Positions 53,413-63,650 are shown, counted from the first letter of the stretch. The stretch: 64,000 nucleotides of DNA from CAVSDF01 sp963726715 (GCA_963726715.1 CAVSDF010000008.1:372001-436000), one strand, 5' to 3'. Numbers and translations are program-made. The notes: generated by a model not told the origin, from the sequence alone.

Positions 53413-54231
53413 ATGCCCGACCCGACCCCGCCCGCCGCCGCTCTCCGCCCGCTCATCCTCCTCGCCAACGACGACGGCATCGACGCGCCGGGACTTCGCT
53501 CGCTCGCGGCCGCGCTCGGCGGGCTCGGCGACATCGCCGTCGTCGCGCCGATGGCCGAGCAGAGCGCCGTCGGCCACTCGATCACCATCCGCGATCCGGT
53601 GCGCGCGCACCGGTGGCCCGCCGAGGCGTTTCCATCTGCCGAGATCGCCTACGCCGTCACCGGCACGCCCGCCGACTGCGTCAAGCTGGCCATCCACCGC
53701 CTGCTGCCGCGCCGCCCGGACCTCGTCGTCTCGGGCATCAACAATGGGCCGAACACGGCGGTCAACGTCATCTACTCGGGCACGGTCAGCGCCGCCACCG
53801 AGGCCGCGATCCTCGGCATCGACAGCATCGCGGTGTCGCAGGATGCGTGGAATCAGACGGATTTCGAAGTCTCCGGCGTCTGGGCGCGGCGCGTCGCCGA
53901 GGAAGTGCTGCGGCGCGGCCTGCCGCCCGGCGTGCTCCTGAACGTCAACATCCCGTACCGGACGACCGATGCCCCGGCGGACGAGCAGATCCGCGGCGTC
54001 CGGGCGACGCGGCAGGCCCGGGCGCGCTGGGAGGAGGTCTTCGACGAGCGCCTCGACCCGCAGCAGCAGCCGTACTACTGGCTCACCGGCACCTTCACGC
54101 CCCTCGACGACCGCCCCGACACCGACCTCGCCGCCATCGCCGACGGCTACGTCTCGGTCACGCCCATCCACTACGACCTGACCGCCACCGAGCACCTCGC
54201 CGACATTGGGCGCTGGTCGTGGGGGGAGTGA
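53413..54231 (+). CDS. surE: 5'/3'-nucleotidase SurE
   Basis: Metal-dependent nucleotidase acting on nucleoside monophosphates, 272 residues. The N-terminal motif ILLANDDGIDAPGLRSLA contains the metal-binding Asp pair. SAVGHSITI, GTPADCVKLAIH, PDLVVSGINNGPNTAVNVIYSGTVSAATEA and YVSVTPIHYDLT are all family landmarks. Start ATG 53413. Confidence 0.95.
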   Translation: MPDPTPPAAALRPLILLANDDGIDAPGLRSLAAALGGLGDIAVVAPMAEQSAVGHSITIRDPVRAHRWPAEAFPSAEIAYAVTGTPADCVKLAIHRLLPRRPDLVVSGINNGPNTAVNVIYSGTVSAATEAAILGIDSIAVSQDAWNQTDFEVSGVWARRVAEEVLRRGLPPGVLLNVNIPYRTTDAPADEQIRGVRATRQARARWEEVFDERLDPQQQPYYWLTGTFTPLDDRPDTDLAAIADGYVSVTPIHYDLTATEHLADIGRWSWGE

Positions 54232-54361
54232 GTGGGGCGTTTGTTGTTGGTCGTTGAGGGTTTGTCGTTGAGTTCCGGGGGCGCACCCGCGAGGCGCCTT
54301 CGTCGCGCAGCGATCAACCCCCTCTACCAACCACTCACAACCATCCACCAACGACGCGCGC
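54232..54361. repeat. Post-stop GT/CA hairpin element between convergent genes
   Basis: After the surE stop: GTTTGTTGTTGGTCGTTGAG, then GGTTTGTCGTTGAG, a GC-rich spacer, and CCAACCACTCACAACCATCC plus ACCAACGACGCGCG. Read from either flanking gene, the first bases after the stop are G/T-rich and the distal bases A/C-rich. The best-formed member of the family. Confidence 0.75.
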
Positions 54362-54604
54362 TCACCCCGCCCGGTAGACGATCTTGCGGATCGTGTCGAA
54401 TTGCAGGTACGCGTGCTCGTCGCGGATGCGGTCGATGGCGTCGCCGGCGGAGACCTGGGCGTCGCGGAGGGCGCGGAAACGGGTGCGGATCTCGTGGTCG
54501 CGCACGCCCTTCTCGCTGAGGACGTGGTTGCGTTCGAGAATCTCGTAGAGGTCGTCGGGGATGAGGTCCGCAATCGGGTTGCGAAGCGCAAGGGAGGACT
54601 GCAT
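54362..54604 (-). CDS. Small conserved cytoplasmic protein, unknown function
   Basis: An 80-residue helical protein: MQSSLALRNPIADLIPDDLYEILERNHVLSEKGVRDHEIRTRFRALR (quoted in parts: NPIADLIPDDLYEILE, GVRDHEIRTRFRALRD, AYLQFDTIRKIVYR). Charged and without signal or TM. ATG 54637 would add 11 Ser/Pro-rich residues. Protein-like composition and helical periodicity support it; no family recognised. Confidence 0.6.
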   Translation of the reverse strand: MQSSLALRNPIADLIPDDLYEILERNHVLSEKGVRDHEIRTRFRALRDAQVSAGDAIDRIRDEHAYLQFDTIRKIVYRAG

Positions 54605-54721
54605 CTGAGGAGAGGGATGTGAAGGGCTCGTGGACATAGCGTACGAATCCGCTCCATCGGCTGCCGGAGTGGCCTGCCGAACCGCTCGCTTTCCGGCCCG
54701 AAACGTCGAAAGGCGCGCCTG

Positions 54722-54744
54722 AAGCGTCTGCGTTTCAGACGTTT
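54722..54744 (-). terminator. Hairpin over the stop of the flippase-like gene
   Basis: On the minus strand AAACGTCTG-AAACG-CAGACGCTT, a 9-bp stem with one wobble that spans the stop codon, followed by CAGGCGCGCCTTTCG. A possible weak terminator. Confidence 0.4.
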
Positions 54745-55889
54745 GCAGGCGCCGTCGAGGCCTCGTTTGCAGCATCGGCGGCATCGGTTCGCATCACCTC
54801 CCGGCCCGGCTGTGCGAGGGGACCGCCGTTCCGGCGGGTCCAGCCGAGAAGGCCGAAGCAGGCCGCGCCGGTGATCGCGTAGACGACGAGCTGCGCGCCG
54901 TGGGCGAGGACGGCGTAGGCGGCGGCGTCCGTGCGGGCGACGCCCCAGAGCCGGGTCAGCGTCTCGATGGTGACGTAGTGGAACGACCCGGCGCCGCCCG
55001 GCGAGGGCACGACCATTCCGATGGAGCCGAGCAGCATGATCGCCCATCCGTCGAGGAGCGACAGGTCGTAGGGTGCGGCCTGCCCGAGCAGCAGGAACGG
55101 CAGGTAGGCCATGAGGGCGTACAGCCCCCACATCGCCAGCGTGGCCCCGACGAGCGCCCCGCGCCGCGGCGAGCGCCCGAGCGTCGCAAGGCCGCCCCGG
55201 AAACTGTCGACGAGGCCCGCGAGCCGCGACGGTGCTGCATCGGTGGCGTCCGCGCCGGGTGCCGCTGCGGCGAGGCGTGCCTGCCGCGCGCGCCACAGCC
55301 AGACGGCGCCGCCGAGCACGACGCCCGCAACGAGGGCCACGAGCGCGAGCCGTCCCGCCCCGCCGACGCGCGCGAGCGCCGGGGCGCCGAACATCGCCCA
55401 GAGCGGCGCGATGCGGTCGTGGAGCACGAGCGGAAGCGTGGCGAGGCCCGCGGCCAGCATCGCCACGTCGAGCAGGCGGTCGAGAACGACGGTCCCGAGC
55501 ACCGCCGACCCGTCGGCGCCGGTGCGGCGCGCGATGGTGGCCGTGCGGACGACCTCGCCCGCGCGCGGGATGGCGTAGTTGACGGCGTAGCCCATCATCA
55601 CCGCCGCGAACGCTTCCCAGAGCGTCGGCACGCGGGCCGCGGGCGGGGCACCGTCGGCGCCGGGCTGCGTCTCCGGCAGCGCTGCCAGGAGGATGCGCCA
55701 CCGCCACGCCCGCACGAGGTGGCTGAGGAGGGCGACGACCACGATCGGCACGAGCCACCGCAGGTCGGCCTGTTCGATGGCCGCGCCGAGCGCCGCCGCA
55801 TCGACGCCGCGGAGGGCGAGCCAGAGCAGGAGCGCCCCGAGGGCAAGCCCGCCCGCGCGCGCGAGCCAGGAGCGAAGAGTCGGCGACAT
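54735..55889 (-). CDS. Lysylphosphatidylglycerol synthase TM region/UPF0104-type membrane protein
   Basis: A 384-residue polytopic protein. It opens MSPTLRSWLARAGGLALGALLLWLALRGVD and contains RWLVPIVVVALLSHLVRAWRWRILL, MMGYAVNYAIPRAGEVVRTA and GSIGMVVPSPGGAGSFHYVTIETL. The R-AGE-VR and PSPGGAG-xxE motifs are typical of the UPF0104/AglD-like flippase-type superfamily. No LPG-synthase catalytic domain is attached. The lipid substrate is unknown. Downstream of lolA on the same strand. Confidence 0.85.
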   Translation of the reverse strand: MSPTLRSWLARAGGLALGALLLWLALRGVDAAALGAAIEQADLRWLVPIVVVALLSHLVRAWRWRILLAALPETQPGADGAPPAARVPTLWEAFAAVMMGYAVNYAIPRAGEVVRTATIARRTGADGSAVLGTVVLDRLLDVAMLAAGLATLPLVLHDRIAPLWAMFGAPALARVGGAGRLALVALVAGVVLGGAVWLWRARQARLAAAAPGADATDAAPSRLAGLVDSFRGGLATLGRSPRRGALVGATLAMWGLYALMAYLPFLLLGQAAPYDLSLLDGWAIMLLGSIGMVVPSPGGAGSFHYVTIETLTRLWGVARTDAAAYAVLAHGAQLVVYAITGAACFGLLGWTRRNGGPLAQPGREVMRTDAADAANEASTAPANV

Positions 55890-56061
55890 CAGGCGGCGGA
55901 AAGAGCGAGGGCGATCCGCAACGCGGCCCCGCCGGCGAGGGTGCCGACGGGGCCGAACGTTCACGGCGGATGCGTGAGTGGAAATGCGCGGCGGGCGGCG
56001 TTGGCGCGGTGCGATGCGCCGCGGGGACGCGGTGGCAAGGTGCGGTGGCAGTGCGACGTAA

Positions 56062-56082
56062 GGGCGGGTCCCCGACCCGCCC
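56062..56082. repeat. Inverted repeat GGGCGGGTC-CCC-GACCCGCCC
   Basis: Third copy of the hairpin seen at 13820 and 29361, in the opposite orientation, between lolA and the flippase-like gene. The rest of this 253-base gap shows nothing further. Confidence 0.7.
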
Positions 56083-56142
56083 CCCACCGGCGTTCCGGCA
56101 CCCCACCGCCATCCTCTGTCCCCCCGCAACGTCAACCCCCCA

Positions 56143-56793
56143 TCACGACCGCAAATCCACCACCTCCGCGCCGCGCGGCGTGGCGAAGGTGAAGGTGCCT
56201 GCCGGGATGCGCGGGTTGACCTGGACGTTGCGCAGCTCGTAGCGGATCGTCGCGCCGTTGGCGTCGCGCATCTCGATGCGGGAGACGGTGTCGCCGCGCT
56301 CGCGCATCGTCACGACCACCTGGTCGAACATCTCGCTGCGGCTCTTCGGCGTGAGTGTGAGGGTGAAGGTGCGGTTCGGCGCGCGCCCGCTCGGCGTGGC
56401 CTGCGAGACGCGGTAGCGCTGCGCGTACGTCGAGAAGAACGATGTCGGCGAGAAGGCCGTCTGGTTGGCGACGAAGCGGTTGACGACGACCTGGTTGCGG
56501 CGACGGTCGTGCATCCACGTCGTCCGCCCATCGGTCACGAAGAGCTGCGGCCCGGCCTCGACGCGGTAGCTCTGCCCCTGCGAGAGAAGCGTGCCGGAGA
56601 ACGTCTCGCGCCCGCCGTAGGCGCTCTCCATCGTCTGCGTGAACTCGGCCCGCATGCTCGTCATGCGGGCATACGAGGTGCGGAGGCGGGTGAGAAGCTG
56701 GTCGCCGGTCTGCGCCGAGGCGGGGAGCGTGGGGACGAGGACGGCGGCGGCGAGGGCGGCGACGCGGAGCGTGGGGAATCGGAGCAAGGTCAT
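56143..56793 (-). CDS. lolA: Outer-membrane lipoprotein carrier LolA-like
   Basis: Periplasmic chaperone that ferries lipoproteins to the outer membrane, 216 residues. Signal peptide MTLLRFPTLRVAALAAAVLVPTLPASAQ, then the LolA pattern: LLTRLRTSYARMTSMRAEFTQTMES, FSGTLLSQGQSYRVEAGPQLFVTDGRTTWMHD, FSPTSFF. The C-terminal ATIRYELRNVQVNPRIPAGTF also fits. tamB lies upstream, giving an envelope-biogenesis cluster. LolCDE genes are not in the window. Confidence 0.9.
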   Translation of the reverse strand: MTLLRFPTLRVAALAAAVLVPTLPASAQTGDQLLTRLRTSYARMTSMRAEFTQTMESAYGGRETFSGTLLSQGQSYRVEAGPQLFVTDGRTTWMHDRRRNQVVVNRFVANQTAFSPTSFFSTYAQRYRVSQATPSGRAPNRTFTLTLTPKSRSEMFDQVVVTMRERGDTVSRIEMRDANGATIRYELRNVQVNPRIPAGTFTFATPRGAEVVDLRS

Positions 56794-56939
56794 TGGAATG
56801 CGTCGGTTGGGGAATGAGAAGCGGCGGCTGCCGGGTCTCTCCTCCTCCGTTGCCAACCCCGTGCCACCGCCCCGGTGCCCGTCCGTTGCCCCCGTTCGGC
56901 GTCCGGACTGTCTACCGCCGTGGACGGTGCGGCGCGTAG

Positions 56940-57041
56940 TGGAGTGTGGTGAGGGGTGGGTTGGTGGGACTGTGAGTCGTCCGTCGTGGAGCTTGCCCTG
57001 AGCTTGTGGAAGGGGCCTCCATCGTCCGTCCTGCGCAACCT
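56940..57041. repeat. Repeat-rich gap after tamB, with REP-like GAGCTTG motif
   Basis: On the coding strand, GACGGACGATGGAGG is followed by a copy of the common intergenic repeat (plus-strand GAGCTTGCCCTGAGCTTGTG at 56989-57008, then GAAGGGG). CACGACGGACGACTCACAGT and CCACCAACCCACCCC come next. A mosaic of a post-stop GT/CA element and a second repeat. Confidence 0.5.
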
Positions 57042-60000
57042 CTATCGTCGCCCCGTCAGGCGGCGCCAGAGGGCGGCCCAGGTGGTGAACTGGGCGCGGT
57101 AGCTGAGGCTCGCGCCGGTCGTCGAGGCGGCCGAGGCGGTCAGGCGTTCGAGCGCGTCGTCCTCGCGGCGGTAGTAGACCTCGACGGAGACGGCGGGGCT
57201 GAGCCGCACCTCGACGACGAACGCGCCGCGCAGGCCCTGCGGCTGCGCCGCCGTGCTCTCCGTGGCAAAGACGCCCTCGCCGCGGATCACGAGCCGCTCG
57301 TCGAGCAGCCGCAGCGCGATGCCTGCCGAGACGTCGAGGTCGCTCGCCTGCGCGCCGTCGAGGCCGAGCGTGAACTCGAGGCCCGGCACGACGCTCGACA
57401 GGTAGCGGTTGACCTGCGCGCCGACGAGCTGCGAGAGGCTCGCGAACGCCAGGCGGTTGCCCGCGCCGCCGACGTTCTCGCCGCTCGTGAGGGTCGTCGT
57501 GAGCAGGAACGAGTTCGTCAGCAGCACGCTCGTCGCGTACTCGGCCTGCCGCTCGGGCGCGTTCAGGATCGCCTCCAGGCCCTGCACCGACGCGCTGAGG
57601 TCGCTGCGCGCGTCGCGGTCGAGCGCGAGGCTGAGGCCGACCGAGGGCGCGAGCAGGCGCTCGCCGAGGTCGAGGCGCACGACGAGCGGCACGAGACCTC
57701 CCGCGAGGGCGTCGGCGGCGGGGAGGCCCGCGAGCGAGGCGCGCGTGCGAAAACTGGCGGCGATGTCGAGCGCCGGGTTGAGCGGGTCGCCGTCCCACGC
57801 GATGCGCCCGCCGTCGAGGCGGAAGCGGCGCGCGAAGAGGTCGCCCGCGGTGAAGAGGTAGTCGCCGCCCGACACGTCGAGGCCGCCGAAGATGGTGAAC
57901 TCGCCCTCACGCCGCGCGATTTGAAGGCGCCCCGAGCTGCGCGCCTGCATCACGTCGCCACGGAGGGGATCGACGACGAGGTTGATCGTCGAGCCTGCCG
58001 GGGCGGTCAGGTTGATCTCCATCTCGAGCCCGTCGACGAAGGTCCGCTCGCCCGTCGGTTTGCGAAACACGCTCTCGCGGACGTCGAGCGCGCGCAGGTC
58101 GGGGAGGCGGCCGGACGAGTCGGCGAAGACGATGAAGCCGGTGTCGGTCGCCGAGAACGTCGAGCGGATCGGGAGCGAGACCTCGCTGCGCGCGCTCACC
58201 GTCGCCTGCGGCGCGCGCAGCACGGCCGCGCTAACGGGGCCGGTGAGCGTCGCCTCGCCCGAGGCCCACAGGCGCCCGTAGAGCGGCAGGTCGTTGGATG
58301 TGGGGACGTTGAGCAGGAGCGCGTCGCGCAGCCGCCCGCGGAGGTCGAGCGAGAGGAAGCGGTAGTCGTTGAAGCCGATGCCGCCGCTCACGTCGAGCGT
58401 GCCGCCGGTCGGGTCGGTGAGGGTGGCGGTGGTGAGTGCGAGGCCGTCGCCGACGAGGCGCGCGTCGGCGGTGGCGGCGTAGGCGAGGCCGAAGCGCGGG
58501 ATGGCGAGGCGGGCGCCGCGCAGCCGCAGTTCGCCGCCGAAACTCGGACGCCGCAGGCTGCCGGTGACCGTCCCGCTGCCGACGATGGTGCCGGTCGTCC
58601 GGCGCAGCACATCGGGGAAGAGGGCATCGAGGATCGACGCGTCGAGGCGGTCGGCGTCGAAGGCGAGGTCGAGGGCGCCGTCGCGGTAGGCGCTGCCGGG
58701 CGTGGCGTCGGGGAGGCGGAAGGTGCCGCGGGCCCGCACGAGCGTCGCGGCGGCGCGATTGGCGTCGGAGAGGCCGGGCGATGGCGCGAGCGTGAGCGTG
58801 AGGCCGATGGGGTCCGTTCGGAGGGCGGCGGCGCGGGTGTCGTTCCCCGCGTCGCGGCGACTGAAATCGGCGTGGGCGGTGAGGTCGCCCGCGGCGAAGG
58901 TGCCGAAGGTGAGGCCGCGCACGCGCACGTCGCCGGTGAGGTCGGGTCGCGCGAGGAGGGCGCTGAGGGCCACGTCGGCGTCGAGCGTGCCGCCGAGGGG
59001 GGCGCGCTCGGGGCGTTTTCCGAGGAGCTTGCCGAGGTCGATGGCGGCGGCGCGCACGGTGAGGGTGTCGCGCGCGAGGGCCGAGACGGTGCCGCCGACG
59101 GCGAGCGCCTGCCGCGTCCGTCCGTCGCCGATGGGGGCGGCGCCTTCGGCGTCGAGGCGCGTCGGGGGCACGACGATGGCGTCGGCGTAGATCTCGAACG
59201 CGGCGCCGTCGGGCGCGCTGAACCGCACCTCGCCGCGCGCGAGCACGAGCCGCCGCAGCACGAGCCGGAGCGGCGATGCGACCGAGGCGTCGGTGCGTTC
59301 GAGGCGGCCCTCGCCGGTGACGGTTCCGCCGTCGACGCTCACGCTCACCGCGCCCGCGGCACCGAGCAGGCGCGCGTCGAGGTCGGTCGGGCCGACGCGG
59401 CGGGGCAGGGCGAGGGAGTCGGCGTGAAAGCGGACCGCGAGCGCAGGATCGCGTCCGTCGCCGCGGTCGGCGAGCGTCGCGCTCGCGCCGCAGCCCGTGC
59501 GCGCGCCGCGTCCCCGCATCCACCCGGGCCGAGGCCACGTCGAGCGCCACGCGCAGTCCGCCCCCATCGACGCGCGCATCGACGGTCACGTCGAGGTCGC
59601 CCGACAGGTCCGCGAGGAATGCCGCCGCGCGGCTCTCGGGCGATGCGGTGGCGTCTTCCGGGGACGTGGTGGCGACCGGGAGGAGCGTGGCGAGGGCGCG
59701 GGCGTCGGCCACGCGGACGCGTCCGGTGAGGCGGACGGGCGCGGTGTCGGGCAGGCCCTCGGGGACGGCGAGGGTGGCGGTGTCGCCCCGCGCGGGGAGC
59801 GAGGCGCGGGCGAGGGCGCCGAGGCGGGCGGCGAAGAAGGTGGCGTGCGTGGCGAGGGCGCGCTCGCGCAGGGTGCCGGTGAGGTCCGCCGAGAGCACGT
59901 CGGAGTCGACGACGAGCCGGTCGTCGCCCCTCGCGCCATCGCCCGTGCGCGGCGCGAGCGTCGCGTCGAGGCGCAGCGGACCGAGCGCGAGCACGCGCCC

Positions 60001-62016
60001 GTCGCGCCGGAGCCGGGCCGCGTCGAGGCGGAGCGCGACGGTGCCGGTGAGGGCGGCGAGCAGGTCGGTGGGGGTGGCGTCGCCGAGCGTCGCGGCGTCG
60101 AGGTCGGCGGCGACGGTGCCGGTGAGGCGGGTGCGGAGGGCGGCGGGGTCGGCGCCCGGACGCGCGGAGGCGAGGGCGGCGGTGTCGAAGCCGTCGAGGC
60201 GCGCGTCGAGCACGAGGCCGCCGAGTCGCCCGTTTCGCAGCGTCGTCGCGGCGCGTCCGCGTGCCCGGCTCGCGCCACCGTCGAGGCGCTGCGCGAGCGC
60301 GAACGTCGCGTCGAGGTGCCCGGCATCCACGCCCGATCCGCCCGGACCGTCGAAACGTCCGTCGAGGCGGAGCGAGTCGAGGCGGCGCCCGGCGACGGTC
60401 GAGCGGTCGAGGGCGAGGCGGGCCGTCAGCCGGAGGCGGTCGAGAACCGGTCGGGCTGCGGCGCCCGGAGCGGCGAGGGTGCCGTCGCTGGCGAGCGTTC
60501 CGGCGATCTGCGTCGGGCCGTCGGGCGAGAGGCGCGCGTCTCCACGGGCGGTGCCGGCGAATACAGCGGCGAGGCGGTCGAGGTCGGCGCGGCGCACGTC
60601 GGCATCGACGCGCCACGCGAGGCCCGCGAGGGTGCGGCGGAGGGCGAGGTCACCGCGGAGGTCGGCGTCGGGGAGCGCGGCGGCGAGGCGGTCGGCGGTG
60701 AGGGCGAAGCGCGGCGGGGCGGCGCGGCGGTCGGCTCGGGCAGCCGTCGTGCGGTCGAGGGCGATGCGGACGCGGGCGGCGCTGACCGTCGCGCCCGCTC
60801 CGACGAGTCCGGCGATGCGGGCGGCGAGGGCGGCGTCGAGGCGCGGGGCCACGCGGCGCACGTCGGCGGCGGCGAGGCGGAGCGCGAGGCCGTCGGCGGC
60901 GACGGCGAGGGTGTCGCGGGTGAGGGCGAGGCGCACCGGACCGTCGGCGGCGACGCGCGCGCCTCCGCTCTCGATGCGCAGGCCGCGGACGGTGGCGTCG
61001 GCGGTGCCGTCGGCGCGGCGCGTGGCGTCGGCGGTGGCGGTGAGGCGGAACGTGCCACCGACGGGGAGCGCGGGCACGAGACGCGCGAGGGCGTCGGCGT
61101 CGAGGCGCCCGGTGAGCGTTGCGGCGAGGGTGAGCGGGGCGTCGGGATCGGATGCGGCGGGGCGTTCGTCGGGGCGGGACGTCGGCAGGGGCAGCGGACC
61201 GGTGGACGTGCCGGGGGCGGTCGCCGGGCCGATCCGCACGCGCGGGGCGCCGCCGGTGGCGATGCGGACCGTGCCGCGCAGGTCGGTCGCGCCGCTTTCG
61301 ATGTGGAGCGCCGAGAGCGTCGTCACGCCGTCCTCCTGCACGAACTGCCCGGCGAGATCGTCGATCGACAGCGATTCGCCGCCGCTCGTCGCCACATCGA
61401 CCCGCAGCCGTTCGAGCGAAACGAGGCGCCGCCGCGCCGTCCACGTCACCGTCGCCTGCCCGTCGATGCCGGTGTAGCGGGCGTTGCGGAGGTCGGCGAG
61501 GTCGCCGCGGGCGATGACCGGCGGAGGCGGGGCCGCGCTCTCGGCGACGACCGTTCCGCGCTCGACGCGCACGACGGGGGCGCCGAGGCTCCACGCCGGA
61601 GCGGGCGCGCCGGTCGGGCGGCGGCGGGCGCGGAGGCCGTCCCACGTCCCGTCCTCGCGTTGCCGCAGGCGCAGCGTCGGGCGGTCGAGCACGAGCGAGC
61701 GCACCTCGACCGTTCGCCGGAAGAATCCCCGGACCGTGGGCCGCGCGACGATCCGGGGCGCGCTCACGAGCGTGTCGCCGCGCGCGGTGCGCACGACCAC
61801 GCCGCGCGCGTCGAGGGTGCCGAGGAGCGTCCCACGCAGCTCGGCGATGGTGAGGGTGCCGTCGAACTGCCGCGCGAACGCCGCCTCGATGCTCCGCCGC
61901 GTGGCGTCGCGCCCGACGCCGGTGCGCGTCAGCACGGCCACGGCGAAGAGCGCCACGAACGCCGCCGCGAGGGCCACGCGGGCGACAAAACCAGGGACGA
62001 CGATCAGGCGGCGCAC
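57042..62016 (-). CDS. tamB: TamB-like translocation/assembly or AsmA-type envelope protein (one frameshift)
   Basis: A very large (about 1657-residue) envelope protein. The single N-terminal membrane helix (VARVALAAAFVALFAVAVL) precedes a long series of beta-strand repeats dominated by A, D, R, L and T. The C-terminal DUF490 region is recognisable: LPLYGRLWASGEATLTGPV, SGGDYLFTAGDLFARRFRLDGGRIAWDGDPLNPALDIAASFRT, LTSGENVGGAGNRLAFASLSQLVGAQVNRYLSSVVPGLEFTLGLDG, ending in a barrel-like strand set. TamB/YhdP-type proteins move phospholipid between membranes or help outer-membrane assembly. One frameshift lies at about 59490-59512, and the length fits a single extra base. No tamA is adjacent. 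Confidence 0.88.
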
Positions 62017-62057
62017 GCAGACGGGGCAGAACGGCAGGACACGCCCGCATCAACGCC

Positions 62058-62065
62058 CCAAAGTA
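62058..62065 (-). promoter_or_regulatory. -7 box (TACTTTGG) of tamB
   Basis: TACTTTGG on the minus strand, 42 bases upstream of the tamB start. Confidence 0.45.
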
Positions 62066-62098
62066 CGCCGCCCGCGCGAAGGCCCTGCGGAGAAGGGC

Positions 62099-62291
62099 GG
62101 GCGTGGGTGGCGGGTTTGTGGGTGGGTGAGTTTGTGAGGGAGGATTCTCTCGGATGGCCTCAACGCCCCGTCACCCGCTGTGTGGGGCGCTCGGCCAGGT
62201 CTCCAGTGCGGAGTCACCGCCGCGCACCCCACCCCGCTGTGCGGTCCGTCGCGTCGAGGGAGCGGTTTCCGCGCCACCCAAACCCACCCTC
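62099..62291 (-). repeat. Post-stop GT/CA element after aroB
   Basis: Coding strand: directly after the aroB stop comes GAGGGTGGGTTTGGGTGGCG, then a GC-rich spacer of about 120 bases. The A/C arm follows (CTCACAAACTCACCCACCCA, CAAACCCGCCACCC). The longest-spaced member of the family; it fills the aroB-tamB gap up to the tamB promoter. Confidence 0.65.
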
Positions 62292-63410
62292 TCACGCCAC
62301 GCCAACGCTCGCCAGGGCCGCGCGGACATCGGCGCCGGGCACGTCGGCGGCGATGCGGGCGCTGCCGGGGGCGTCGAGGACGATGAAGCGCAGGCCGGTC
62401 GCGCCGCGCTTCTTGTCGCTCGCCATGGCGGCGAGGACGGCGTCGGCGTCCATCGGCGGGAGCGGGGCGGCGGGGAGGCGGGCGACGAGGGCGTCGAGGC
62501 GGGCGGCGTCGTCCGCCGACAGGCTGCCGAGGCGCTGCGAGAGCACGACGGCGGCGCGCATCCCGTGGCGGACGGCCTCGCCGTGGAGCAGGCGTCCGTC
62601 GTAGCCCGCGAGGGCCTCGAAGGCGTGGGCGAAGGTGTGGCCGAAGTTGAGGAGCGCGCGGCGCCCGGTCTCGAACTCGTCCTCGGCGACGAACGCCGCC
62701 TTGGCCGCCTGCCCGCCCGCGACGACGGCGGCGACGGCGCCCGGCGCGCGCGCGAGGACGGCGTCGAGCGTCGCGTCGAACGTGGCGATGGCGCCCGCGT
62801 CGGCGATGAGGGCGTGCTTGACGGCCTCGGCGAGTCCGGCGGCGAACTCGCGGTCGGGGAGGGTGGCGAGGAGTGCCGGGTCGGCGAGGACGAGGCGCGG
62901 CGCGGTCGTGGTGCCGATGAGGTTCTTGCCGCGCGCGTGGTTGACGCCGGTCTTTCCGCCGAGGCTCGAATCGACCATCGCGAGGAGGGTCGTCGGGACG
63001 TGGACGAGCGGAAGCCCGCGCAGGAGCGTCGCCGAGAACAATCCGGCCAGATCACCGACGACCCCGCCGCCGAGCGCGACGACCGGCGTCCGCCGCGTCA
63101 CCGGCGCCGCACCGGCGGGCGTGTCGAGGGCGCGGTCGTAGAGCGACGCGAGGACGGCGAGCGACTTCGACGCCTCGCCCGCGGCCACCGTCAGCACGCG
63201 CGGCCCCCATCCGGCACCGGTCAGAATCGCCGCCACGCGGTCGCCGTAGAGCCGGTCGACGGTGGCGTCGGTGACGACGAGCACCGGGGCGCCGGGTGCA
63301 TCCGGCGCGATCCCGGCGTCCAGCATCCAGTGCGGAAGCGCGTCGAGCGGGGCGGTGACGACGGCGTAGCGCCCGAGCGCGTGCGGAACGATGAGCGGCG
63401 GTGCATCCAT
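62292..63410 (-). CDS. aroB: 3-Dehydroquinate synthase
   Basis: Second step of the shikimate pathway (DAHP to 3-dehydroquinate, NAD+ and divalent metal), 372 residues. VVALGGGVVGDLAGLFSATLLRGLPLVHVPTTLLAMVDSS and LGGKTGVNHARGKNLIG are the NAD/substrate motifs. LPDREFAAGLAEAVKHALI and ALLNFGHTFAHAFEAL supply metal-binding Glu/His, and LLHGEAVRHGM provides further ligands. DKKRGATGLRFIVL ends the protein. A TACATTGC box lies only 6 bases before the ATG. Confidence 0.96.
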   Translation of the reverse strand: MDAPPLIVPHALGRYAVVTAPLDALPHWMLDAGIAPDAPGAPVLVVTDATVDRLYGDRVAAILTGAGWGPRVLTVAAGEASKSLAVLASLYDRALDTPAGAAPVTRRTPVVALGGGVVGDLAGLFSATLLRGLPLVHVPTTLLAMVDSSLGGKTGVNHARGKNLIGTTTAPRLVLADPALLATLPDREFAAGLAEAVKHALIADAGAIATFDATLDAVLARAPGAVAAVVAGGQAAKAAFVAEDEFETGRRALLNFGHTFAHAFEALAGYDGRLLHGEAVRHGMRAAVVLSQRLGSLSADDAARLDALVARLPAAPLPPMDADAVLAAMASDKKRGATGLRFIVLDAPGSARIAADVPGADVRAALASVGVA

Positions 63411-63415
63411 ACTCC

Positions 63416-63423
63416 GCAATGTA
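63416..63423 (-). promoter_or_regulatory. -7 box (TACATTGC) adjacent to aroB start
   Basis: TACATTGC on the minus strand ends 5 bases before the aroB ATG; if used, the mRNA would be leaderless or nearly so. Confidence 0.3.
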
Positions 63424-63530
63424 GAGACGCCGCCGAGCACTTCGGCGTCACCTCCATCTTGCGCGACGGGCACGACAGCCCGGTCGTGTTTCCGACGGAG
63501 GTGGGGCGGTGACGGCGATCCGTCCCCCTC

Positions 63531-63609
63531 CTGCCGCTGCGCGCTGCACGCGCTCCGCGGCTGTCCTCCCCCACGGTCGCGGGGGAGGTGCCCGAAGGGC
63601 GGAGGGGGC
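63531..63609. repeat. Hairpin repeat CCTCCCCCAC-(N)-GCGGGGGAGG family
   Basis: Uninterrupted copy of the composite repeat at 20767, with CTGCCGCTGC, GCTGCACGCGCTCCGCGG, the GGGGGAGG hairpin and TGCCCGAAGGGCGGAGGGGG. It occupies the middle of the 273-base gap between glgE and aroB. Confidence 0.75.
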
Positions 63610-63650
63610 GCACGGCCGCCGTCGCCCGGCCACCGCCACCGCACCTCCAT

